Shown here: piece by piece, positions 1-5,089 of the stretch
How the letters are laid out: every line of letters begins with the position of its first letter
How positions within the stretch are numbered: position 1 is the first letter of the stretch
Source of the DNA: Lentimicrobium sp.
Lineage (GTDB): Bacteria > Bacteroidota > Bacteroidia > Bacteroidales > Lentimicrobiaceae
Direction: 5' to 3'
DNA length: 5,089 nt
Assembly: GCA_013336205.1 (NCBI GenBank)
Contig: JAAXUD010000257.1
Location: 1-5,089 of the forward strand
The notes under the pieces: generated by a model
The model's database searches: none
What the model was told of the DNA's origin: nothing
The model's input: only the letters and a program-made list of their open reading frames with translations
Translations under genes and position numbers: made by a program

Positions 1-38
1 TTTGCCAGTAAGGTAATAAACGCCAATTTGTCAGTAAG
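1..38. repeat. Imperfect 12-base direct repeat downstream of murA
   Basis: TTTGCCAGTAAG (1-12) recurs as TTTGTCAGTAAG (27-38) with one mismatch, offset by 26 bases, in the 49 bases after the murA stop. On the minus strand one frame stays open from the end of murA to the window edge, but it has no ATG start and is too short to call a gene. The repeat may extend beyond the window. Confidence 0.4.
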
Positions 39-49
39 TAAAATGGCTT

Positions 50-1360
50 TTAGTTATCGGTTCTTTCGATATCAGCGCCCAATGCCCGCAATCTGCCGTC
101 AATGTCCTGGTATCCGCGGTCAATTTGCTCGATGTTGTCGATCTGGCTTTTGCCCCTGGCCGATAAAGCTGCGATCAGCAAAGCCACACCTGCCCTGATG
201 TCGGGCGACGACATGGTTATACCCCTCAACGGGTATTGGTGGTTCAGTCCAATAATTGTGGCCCGGTGAGGATCGCAAAGGATAATCTGGGCTCCCATTT
301 CAATTAGTTTGTCTACAAAAAACAGGCGGCTTTCAAACATTTTCTGATGGATGAGTACACTGCCTTTTGCTTGTGTCGCAACCACCAGCGCAATGCTGAT
401 CAGGTCGGGCGTAAAGCCAGGCCAGGGTGCATCGGCAATGGTCATGATTGACCCATCCATAAAGGTTTCTACCTCATAGGTTTCCTGGGCCGGAATGAAG
501 ATGTCATCTCCTTGTAATTCGAGTTGAATGCCAAGTCGCCTGAAAACTTCCGGAATCATTCCAAGTTCTTGAAAATGAACATTTTTGATGGTAATGGCCG
601 ATCCTGTCATGGCAGCGAGGCCAATAAAGCTGCCAATTTCAATCATATCCGGCAGCATTGTATGGGTGGTTCCGCCAAGTTTGTCAACGCCTTCGATTAC
701 CAGTAGGTTGGAGCCGACGCCCGAGATATTGGCCCCCATGCGGTTAAGCATGCGGCACAACTGCACCAGGTAAGGTTCGCAGGCAGCATTGAAAATGGTG
801 GTAGTCCCTTTTGCCATTACCGCAGCCATCAGAATGTTGGCAGTACCGGTCACTGAGGCTTCATCCAGCAGCATATAGCATCCTTTGAGTTCAGAGGCAT
901 CGATACTGTAGAAGCTGTTTGGCCCTTCCGAGTTGAAACGTGCTCCCAGTTTCTGAAGTCCGATAAAGTGGGTGTCGAGGCGGCGCCGGCCAATTTTGTC
1001 TCCACCGGGGTGTGGAATATAACCTTTGCCAAACCGGGCCAACAGTGGACCAAGAATCATAACCGATCCGCGCAATCCTGCGCCCTTCTTGCGAAAATCG
1101 ACTGATTTCAGGTAATCAAGATTTATGTTTTCAGCCTTAAAGGTATAGCTTCCCTTGCCTGTAGAATTAACCTGCACACCCATATCGGCAAGTAAATCTA
1201 TGAGTTTGTTCACATCCCTGATGTCGGGAATATTGTGAATGGTTATGGCTTCTGGTGTAAGAAGGGTAGCGCAAAGGATTTGCAGCGCTTCATTTTTGGC
1301 GCCCTGGGGAGTTATTTCACCGGAAAGTTTTTTGCCCCCGTTAATTATAAACGAACTCAT
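50..1360 (-). CDS. murA: UDP-N-acetylglucosamine 1-carboxyvinyltransferase (MurA), Asp-type active-site loop
   Basis: This enzyme transfers the enolpyruvyl group of phosphoenolpyruvate to the 3'-OH of UDP-GlcNAc, the first committed step of peptidoglycan synthesis, in the cytoplasm. The 436-residue protein is complete, close to the family's 420-435, and has the EPSP-synthase-like fold spread over its whole length. Residues matching E. coli MurA are visible: K22-N23 in GAKNEAL, R97 (E. coli R91), R126 (R120), D319 in PWPGFTPDL (D305), R389 (R371) and R415 in IDRGY (R397). The loop residue matching Cys115 is Asp121 in PGGDKIG, the replacement known to abolish fosfomycin alkylation. The ATG at 1360 is preceded by AGGGTAATATT, at best a weak ribosome site, and the family N-terminus (SSFIINGGKKLSGEI) begins right there. 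It lies 52 bases after the DUF4290 gene with no TAnnTTTG element between, so it is probably co-transcribed. It ends in TAA at 50-52. Confidence 0.97.
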   Translation of the reverse strand: MSSFIINGGKKLSGEITPQGAKNEALQILCATLLTPEAITIHNIPDIRDVNKLIDLLADMGVQVNSTGKGSYTFKAENINLDYLKSVDFRKKGAGLRGSVMILGPLLARFGKGYIPHPGGDKIGRRRLDTHFIGLQKLGARFNSEGPNSFYSIDASELKGCYMLLDEASVTGTANILMAAVMAKGTTTIFNAACEPYLVQLCRMLNRMGANISGVGSNLLVIEGVDKLGGTTHTMLPDMIEIGSFIGLAAMTGSAITIKNVHFQELGMIPEVFRRLGIQLELQGDDIFIPAQETYEVETFMDGSIMTIADAPWPGFTPDLISIALVVATQAKGSVLIHQKMFESRLFFVDKLIEMGAQIILCDPHRATIIGLNHQYPLRGITMSSPDIRAGVALLIAALSARGKSQIDNIEQIDRGYQDIDGRLRALGADIERTDN

Positions 1361-1412
1361 AATATTACCCTGGATCTTGATGAATACAAAAAGATGAATT
1401 AACAGGCGAAAG

Positions 1413-2090
1413 TTAATTCTTTTTGCGGTTCCTCATGTCGCGGTAATTTGAATTCTTGTCGTTTTTCGGGTTAAATTTTTTGCGGCGGTTGTTGTTCTGG
1501 TTCAACGGGACAGTACTGCTGCCCTGACCCGGTGTTTTGGCAAGTAAATCGTTGGTATGGGCAAGGCGCATATCATCGCTCAGTTTGAGCTTGCCATGCG
1601 ATAGTTCCTTCAGATGATCAGTAATCAATTCGTCATTTACAGAATCACGATTCCAGTTCAGGTAGGACTTCTTAAGGTGATTGGCTATATTTTTTACCAA
1701 TGCGTCCTTTTCAGGGCCATCTTCAAACAGGGTAGCCTTTTCAATCATTTTAGCGATATTCTTTCCGTAAGGTCTGAACCTTATATTTTCCTGGGGGTAG
1801 GGGATAGGCTTGGGTCTTTCAATCCTGTCTTCCGGCGAAGGTGCAGGAAAAGGGCCATCAACATCAAGTTTAAAATCCGCAATAATGTATAAGTGGTCCC
1901 AGATTTTTCGTTTGTAATCAACGGTGTCCCTTTGATCGGGATGCAGCTGGATCATGATATTCACCAGTGCTTTAGCCATGTTGGTCCGTTTTTCGCGATC
2001 TTCGATGGTGAGCAGGTATGCTGCCATCTTTTGTACATTGCGCCCATACTCAGGAATAATGAGTTTGTCGCGGGTGCTGTTATAATCCAT
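1413..2090 (-). CDS. DUF4290 domain-containing protein of unknown function
   Basis: This 225-residue soluble protein has no signal peptide or membrane segment. The N-terminus (MDYNSTRDKLIIPEYGRN, then TIEDREKR and KIWDHLYIIADFKLD) matches my memory of the DUF4290 family (Pfam PF14123) of Bacteroidota, whose function is unknown. The domain covers roughly residues 1-170. Within it, residues 13-67 and 106-161 resemble each other (YGRNVQKM and YGKNIAKM, a later ED 15 residues on, then RDTV and RDSV followed by DHL), which suggests two copies of one helical unit joined by a Pro-rich linker at about 79-105. Residues 186-225 form a polar tail that ends rich in Asn, Lys and Arg (NNNRRKK to RNRKKN), probably disordered and possibly nucleic-acid or surface binding; that is inference. 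The ATG at 2090 fits the family start. A Bacteroidota-type promoter lies about 190 bases upstream. The gene directly precedes murA on the same strand, so a cell-envelope role is conceivable but unproven. Confidence 0.92.
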   Translation of the reverse strand: MDYNSTRDKLIIPEYGRNVQKMAAYLLTIEDREKRTNMAKALVNIMIQLHPDQRDTVDYKRKIWDHLYIIADFKLDVDGPFPAPSPEDRIERPKPIPYPQENIRFRPYGKNIAKMIEKATLFEDGPEKDALVKNIANHLKKSYLNWNRDSVNDELITDHLKELSHGKLKLSDDMRLAHTNDLLAKTPGQGSSTVPLNQNNNRRKKFNPKNDKNSNYRDMRNRKKN

Positions 2091-2271
2091 AAAAGTAAGT
2101 TGTTGTGCTGAAAATCTGTATTTTGTAATGTAAAAGGCTGATAAAATCCGGCAGGATAAGCATTTAAAAATATCAACTACCTAACGTATAAACCGATTCA
2201 TCAATACCGCGTTTATAAACTGGCGGTTTTTGTTATGTGAAGTAAGGTGATAACGGGGATGAATCTTCCGG
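2091..2271 (-). promoter_or_regulatory. Long predicted 5' leader of the DUF4290 gene with nested inverted repeats
   Basis: If the promoter at 2275-2282 is used, about 180 nt of leader precede the DUF4290 start, long for this phylum. Its first part contains a perfect 8-base inverted repeat, GATTCATC/GATGAATC (2258-2265 and 2195-2202). Nested inside is ACCGC/GCGGT (2206-2210 and 2223-2227), flanking the 10-base palindrome GTTTATAAAC (2211-2220). I recognise no known riboswitch or leader family, and I see no convincing leader peptide. On the plus strand the inner hairpin is followed by TTTTT, but there is no plus-strand gene for it to terminate. Confidence 0.35.
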
Positions 2272-2274
2272 CTG

Positions 2275-2315
2275 CAAAGATAGTAAATATTTCATCATAT
2301 CGGGACATTTTTTTT
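2275..2315 (-). promoter_or_regulatory. Predicted promoter of the DUF4290-murA unit
   Basis: TATCTTTG on the minus strand (2282 down to 2275) matches the Bacteroidota -7 element TAnnTTTG perfectly. The -33 region (near 2304-2301, GTCC) is a poor match to TTTG, but a run of eight A (2315-2308 on the minus strand) lies just upstream and could act as an UP-like element. Transcription would start near 2271. A weaker alternative nearer the gene is TATTTTTA (2172-2165) with TTTA (2192-2189) upstream at a short 16-base spacing. Confidence 0.5.
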
Positions 2316-2395
2316 AAACCGTCGAATACGGTAAAGTTAAGCCAATCAAAGATGCATAGTGCTTTTCTGTTCTTAAATTGAACGGGCAAAGTCCG

Positions 2396-2423
2396 GTAAA
2401 AAGATAAACTCCAGCGTTTTTAC
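2396..2423 (-). terminator. AT-rich inverted repeat after the helicase gene, possible weak terminator
   Basis: GTAAAAA and TTTTTAC form perfect 7-base arms around a 14-base spacer, beginning 16 bases after the helicase stop codon. On the minus-strand transcript the 3' arm supplies a run of five U. The stem has only one G-C pair, so it would be weak, and it is not a classical GC-rich hairpin. It is the only candidate I see between the helicase gene and the next promoter. Chance occurrence cannot be excluded. Confidence 0.25.
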
Positions 2424-2438
2424 AGTTGCTTTGCCAGG

Positions 2439-4727
2439 TCAGACAATTCTGAGTTTCGCGAACTTCAGCAAAAGCTGCTTTTGGCCTATTGCAGTAAAAA
2501 ATACCGTTGCCTTGATGTTGGAACCTATCCCTTCAACACTCAATACTTTGCCTTTGCCAAAGCGCTCATGTTCTACTTCAACACCCGGCTGAATCAATTC
2601 AGCGGGGGTCTCATAGGAATTCGCCGGCACCGGCCCGTCATCAGTGACTTTTTTCAGGTTCTTTTTTATGAAAACCGGAGCCTTTTGCATTACAGTGGAT
2701 GAAGCAGAGGATTTCAATTGCACCCTTCGCGTTGTTTGTTCAATAAAGGAACTGTCAATTTCATCCAGAAAACGGCTGGGCTCATTGGAAGTCAGATTTC
2801 CCCAGCGGTAGCGGCTTTCCGCAAACGAGAGGGTTACCCTCTTTTCAGCGCGGGTAAGGGCTACATAGAACAACCTGCGCTCTTCTTCGATATCCGCTCT
2901 TGACTGAAGTGACATGATAGATGGGAACAGATTTTCTTCCAGCCCTACAATATAAACATACGGAAACTCAAGCCCCTTGGCCGCATGAATGGTCATCAAA
3001 GTGACCTTATTATTGTCGTCTTTGTCGTCACTGTCCGCATCGGTCAGGAGTGCAATTTCCTGCATAAACAGGTCGAGCGATCTGGTTTGATCCATGGTTT
3101 CCTCTTCGCCGGAGCCATCGTTGGGGAAAAGTGTTTGTTCGCTCTCTGAGAAATCTTTCAGAGCATTCAGCAACTCTTCGCTGTTCTGCATGCGCGACAT
3201 GCCTTCGTCAGAATTATCCGCGGCAAGATCTTTCAGCAGGCCGGAGTGTGTGGCGATTTTCTGGCCGAGTTCATAGGCGTTAACATGCAGCAGTTGCGCT
3301 GAGAAAGCGGCAATCATGGTTGTAAATTCTTCAATTTTTGCTGCTGTTCCCCGGGCAAGACCAGGTACATAATGAGATACGGACGAGGCTGCTTCAAACA
3401 GGCTGATACCGGCACTGTTGGCCGCAAGTTCCAGTTTCTCAAGGGTGGTGTTTCCGATTCCCCGCACCGGGTAGTTGATGATGCGATTAAAGGCTTCATC
3501 GTCCTGATTGTTGACTACCAGCCTGAAATAAGCAAGCAAATCCTTGATTTCTTTTCGTTTATAAAAAGAAAGTCCACCGTAGATTCTATAAGGAATGTTC
3601 AGTTTTCTGAAGGCTTCTTCAATGGTTCTCGATTGGGCATTGGTACGGTAAAGAATCGCGAAGTCACTGTTCGGCAATTGATGATTCATTTTTGTCTGAA
3701 ATACCGAGTTGGCTACGAGCGTGCCTTCTTCAACATCGCTGCCGGCTTTCAGCACCTGAATCAGGTTGCCTTCATCATTTTCGGTCCATACTTCTTTGAA
3801 TATCTGATCTTTATTTCGTGCTATAATGCTGTTGGCCGCACTCACAATCACTTTCGTGGAACGGTAATTCTGTTCCAGTTTGAATGTTTTAACATCCGGG
3901 TAATCGTTTCTGAAGTTGAGGATGTTCTGGATATTGGCACCCCGGAACGAATAGATACTTTGCGCATCATCTCCAACCACACAGATGTTTTCATGGCGCG
4001 CAGCCAGTTTTTTCACAATGAGGTACTGGGCATGATTGGTATCCTGGTACTCATCAACCAATATGTATTTGAATTTTTGCTGGTATTTGAACAGGACTTC
4101 CGGGAAATCCCTGAGCAGTAAATTTGTATTAAAAAGCAGATCGTCGAAATCCATGGCAGCCGCCTTAAAGCAGCGGGCCCGGTAATGCTTGTAAATATCG
4201 CCGGTCAGCGGGCGGTTAGCTATGCGATCCTGCTGCATAATATCGCTGTTGAGCAAATAATCATCGGCTGAGATGAGGTTGGATTTGGCCGATGATATCC
4301 TGGACATTACATTGCCAGGCGTATAAAGCTTGGGATCAAGCTGCAAGTCCTTGATAATGGTCTTCAGTAAGCTCTTTGAATCGTCGGTGTCGTAGATGGT
4401 GAAGTTCTGAGGGTATCCGAGGTGGTGGCCTTCAACCCTTAAAATCCTGGCAAAAATTGAGTGAAAAGTTCCCATCCAAACATTACGGGCATCGCTGCTT
4501 CCGACAAGGCTAATGATACGCTCCTTCATTTCACGGGCAGCCTTATTGGTAAAAGTGAGTGCCAGCACATGAAAGGGATCAACACCCTGACTAAGCATAT
4601 AGGCTATTCTGTAAGTAAGTACGCGGGTTTTCCCTGAGCCGGCGCCCGCTATTACCATAACCGGGCCATTACTGCTGGCTACTGCCTGCCGCTGGGCTTC
4701 ATTCAACTGATTAAGAATCTCTGACAC
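2439..4727 (-). CDS. UvrD/PcrA-type ATP-dependent 3'-5' DNA helicase
   Basis: This is a superfamily 1A helicase that unwinds DNA 3' to 5' using ATP, in nucleotide excision repair, replication restart and removal of proteins from DNA. Counted from the GTG at 4727 it has 762 residues. Motifs in order: Q motif LNQLNEAQRQ (about 5-14), Walker A GAGSGKT (28-34), Ia TFTNKAAREMKERI (58-71), Ib GTFHS (86-90), II VDEYQDT (224-230), III VGDDAQSIYSFRGA (251-264), IV LEQNYRST (284-291), V TIHAAKGLEF (579-588) and VI YVALTRA (621-627). An acidic run (SDDKDDNN) precedes motif V. Residues 713-762 (from GVEVEHERFGKGKV) match the Tudor-like C-terminal domain of PcrA/UvrD that contacts RNA polymerase. The frame stays open to a TTG at 4808, but those 27 extra residues do not look conserved and contain a promoter-like sequence, so GTG 4727, giving the family-like start SEILNQLNEAQ, is preferred. 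The product could be named UvrD or PcrA; the sequence does not decide. It ends in TGA at 2439-2441. Confidence 0.96.
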   Translation of the reverse strand: MSEILNQLNEAQRQAVASSNGPVMVIAGAGSGKTRVLTYRIAYMLSQGVDPFHVLALTFTNKAAREMKERIISLVGSSDARNVWMGTFHSIFARILRVEGHHLGYPQNFTIYDTDDSKSLLKTIIKDLQLDPKLYTPGNVMSRISSAKSNLISADDYLLNSDIMQQDRIANRPLTGDIYKHYRARCFKAAAMDFDDLLFNTNLLLRDFPEVLFKYQQKFKYILVDEYQDTNHAQYLIVKKLAARHENICVVGDDAQSIYSFRGANIQNILNFRNDYPDVKTFKLEQNYRSTKVIVSAANSIIARNKDQIFKEVWTENDEGNLIQVLKAGSDVEEGTLVANSVFQTKMNHQLPNSDFAILYRTNAQSRTIEEAFRKLNIPYRIYGGLSFYKRKEIKDLLAYFRLVVNNQDDEAFNRIINYPVRGIGNTTLEKLELAANSAGISLFEAASSVSHYVPGLARGTAAKIEEFTTMIAAFSAQLLHVNAYELGQKIATHSGLLKDLAADNSDEGMSRMQNSEELLNALKDFSESEQTLFPNDGSGEEETMDQTRSLDLFMQEIALLTDADSDDKDDNNKVTLMTIHAAKGLEFPYVYIVGLEENLFPSIMSLQSRADIEEERRLFYVALTRAEKRVTLSFAESRYRWGNLTSNEPSRFLDEIDSSFIEQTTRRVQLKSSASSTVMQKAPVFIKKNLKKVTDDGPVPANSYETPAELIQPGVEVEHERFGKGKVLSVEGIGSNIKATVFFTAIGQKQLLLKFAKLRIV

Positions 4728-4927
4728 TTTAAACGCAATTTTCGGCAAAAATACACTGTTTTTCGGTGCTGAAAACCGGTTCCCATGCCTATTTGTCAAC
4801 AGACACAATTATGTTATATAGAATCATTCTAAATTAAATGATCCAATATTACTTTTATTGGTAATGTTGATAAAGAATAAAGCCAGTTGATTACTGCAAT
4901 TATCTAACTATTTCAACTACCAGAACT
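4728..4927. other. Divergent intergenic region with short inverted repeats
   Basis: These 200 AT-rich bases separate the helicase start from the plus-strand hypothetical gene. They hold the helicase promoter and several short palindromes: AGAATCATTCT (4820-4830), an overlapping ATCATT/AATGAT pair (4823-4828 and 4837-4842), and CCAATA/TATTGG (4843-4848 and 4856-4861). For the plus-strand gene the closest -7 match is TACTTTTA at 4850-4857, seven of eight bases of TAnnTTTG but without a -33 partner, so its promoter is not settled. The palindromes could be operator sites, but repeats this short also arise by chance in AT-rich sequence. Confidence 0.4.
4746..4775 (-). promoter_or_regulatory. Predicted promoter of the UvrD/PcrA helicase gene
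   Basis: On the minus strand, TATTTTTG (4753 down to 4746) is a perfect match to the Bacteroidota -7 element TAnnTTTG. Eighteen bases upstream lies TTTT (4775-4772), a three-of-four match to the -33 element TTTG. Placing the last G of the -7 element near -4 puts transcription start near 4742 and the TTTT at -33, as expected. The leader would then be only about 15 nt before GTG 4727. Because the promoter lies downstream of the TTG at 4808, it supports the shorter protein. Confidence 0.6.
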
Positions 4928-5089
4928 ATGATGAACTTATTAAAACGGGCCGGAAGTTTCAGCCTGATTGTAGAACAAATTGTTGATAAGCAAATAAGAA
5001 GAAATTATCCTCCGGAAGCTGCAGAAGCGTATAACAGGCTATTAAGTGATTCCTTCACTGATCTGGAAGCCAAAAGGCTGATTTCAATG
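4928..5089 (+). CDS. Hypothetical protein, 5' end only
   Basis: An open frame starts at ATG 4928, with a second ATG immediately after at 4931, and continues without a stop to the window edge: 54 codons, start MMNLLKRAGSFS. The upstream in-frame stop is TAA at 4871-4873, and no ATG, GTG or TTG lies between, so 4928 or 4931 is the only plausible start. The visible part is charged and probably helical (SLIVEQIVDKQIRR, then PPEAAEAYNRLL, then DLEAKRL), with no signal peptide or membrane segment. I do not recognise the family. It is transcribed divergently from the helicase gene with 200 bases between the two starts. No Shine-Dalgarno sequence is visible; the AT-rich upstream sequence is ordinary for Bacteroidota. 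The coding call rests on its position, codon-like composition and the open frame, so it is less certain than the other genes. Confidence 0.7.
   Translation, partial: MMNLLKRAGSFSLIVEQIVDKQIRRNYPPEAAEAYNRLLSDSFTDLEAKRLISM

Larger units (their letters stand above)
2091..2438. other. 348-base gene-free gap between the helicase and DUF4290 genes
   Basis: No convincing coding region lies here on either strand. From the helicase side it holds the AT-rich inverted repeat at 2396-2423, a small inverted repeat ACCGT/ACGGT at 2318-2322 and 2328-2332 with a 5-base loop, an eight-base T tract at 2308-2315, the promoter element at 2275-2282 and the predicted leader. The ACCGT/ACGGT hairpin is not followed by a T run in either direction, so it is not a usual terminator. 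Confidence 0.6.

Noticed and set aside
1614..2111. Two plus-strand frames of 92 and 72 codons opposite the DUF4290 gene
   Set aside because: Both are antisense to a family-supported gene and have unremarkable, Phe/Ile-rich translations typical of shadow frames.
1961..2176. A 71-codon minus-strand frame overlapping the DUF4290 start and its upstream region
   Set aside because: It runs out of frame into the conserved DUF4290 N-terminus, and its sequence is not like a recognisable protein. It is unlikely to be a leader peptide because it overlaps the gene by about 130 bases.
2206..2232. A plus-strand hairpin followed by TTTTT that resembles an intrinsic terminator
   Set aside because: There is no plus-strand gene upstream for it to terminate, and the stem is only five pairs. 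It is better considered part of the minus-strand leader structure.
2318..2332. Inverted repeat ACCGT/ACGGT as a terminator for the helicase gene
   Set aside because: On the minus strand it is followed by TTAAAAAAAA, not a T run, and the stem is five pairs.
3372..4121. A 249-codon open frame on the plus strand, antisense to the helicase gene
   Set aside because: It lies wholly inside the conserved helicase frame, covering the stretch from motif II to beyond motif IV. The translation matches no family I recognise and has no promoter or sensible neighbour. It is a reading-frame shadow of a strongly constrained gene.
4728..4808. The N-terminal extension of the helicase from a TTG start as a real targeting or regulatory segment
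   Set aside because: It uses a rare start codon, lacks family similarity and contains a promoter match, so it is more likely untranslated sequence.

Overview
The window comes from a bacterium of the phylum Bacteroidota, most likely class Bacteroidia. Three things support this: a DUF4290-family gene (a family I know only from this phylum) directly upstream of murA; the Bacteroidota-type MurA with Asp in place of the catalytic-loop Cys; and sequences matching the Bacteroidota promoter -7 element TAnnTTTG upstream of two genes, with no strong Shine-Dalgarno sequences. Base composition is moderate, with AT-rich gaps between genes. I see no RNA gene, insertion sequence, CRISPR array or phage gene.

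Layout from right to left, because most genes are on the minus strand. At 4928-5089 (plus) is the 5' end of an unrecognised gene that runs off the window. It is divergent from a UvrD/PcrA-type DNA helicase gene (4727-2439, minus). The helicase start is best placed at a GTG at 4727, because a good promoter lies inside the longer reading frame that would begin at a TTG at 4808. Next comes a 348-base gene-free gap (2091-2438) with an AT-rich inverted repeat just after the helicase stop, a TAnnTTTG promoter at 2275-2282, and a predicted leader of about 180 nt that can form nested inverted repeats. The leader runs into the DUF4290 gene (2090-1413). After 52 bases without an evident promoter comes murA (1360-50), the first committed enzyme of peptidoglycan synthesis. 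Bases 1-49 carry a short imperfect direct repeat and no gene I can call.

Functionally, the DUF4290 gene and murA look like one transcription unit, which ties a protein of unknown function to cell-wall precursor synthesis by position only. The helicase is a separate unit for DNA repair and replication housekeeping. This is core chromosomal sequence and I found no clearly novel system. The points most worth a second look are the internal duplication I see in the DUF4290 protein, the structured leader in front of it, the Asp-type MurA, and the corrected helicase start.
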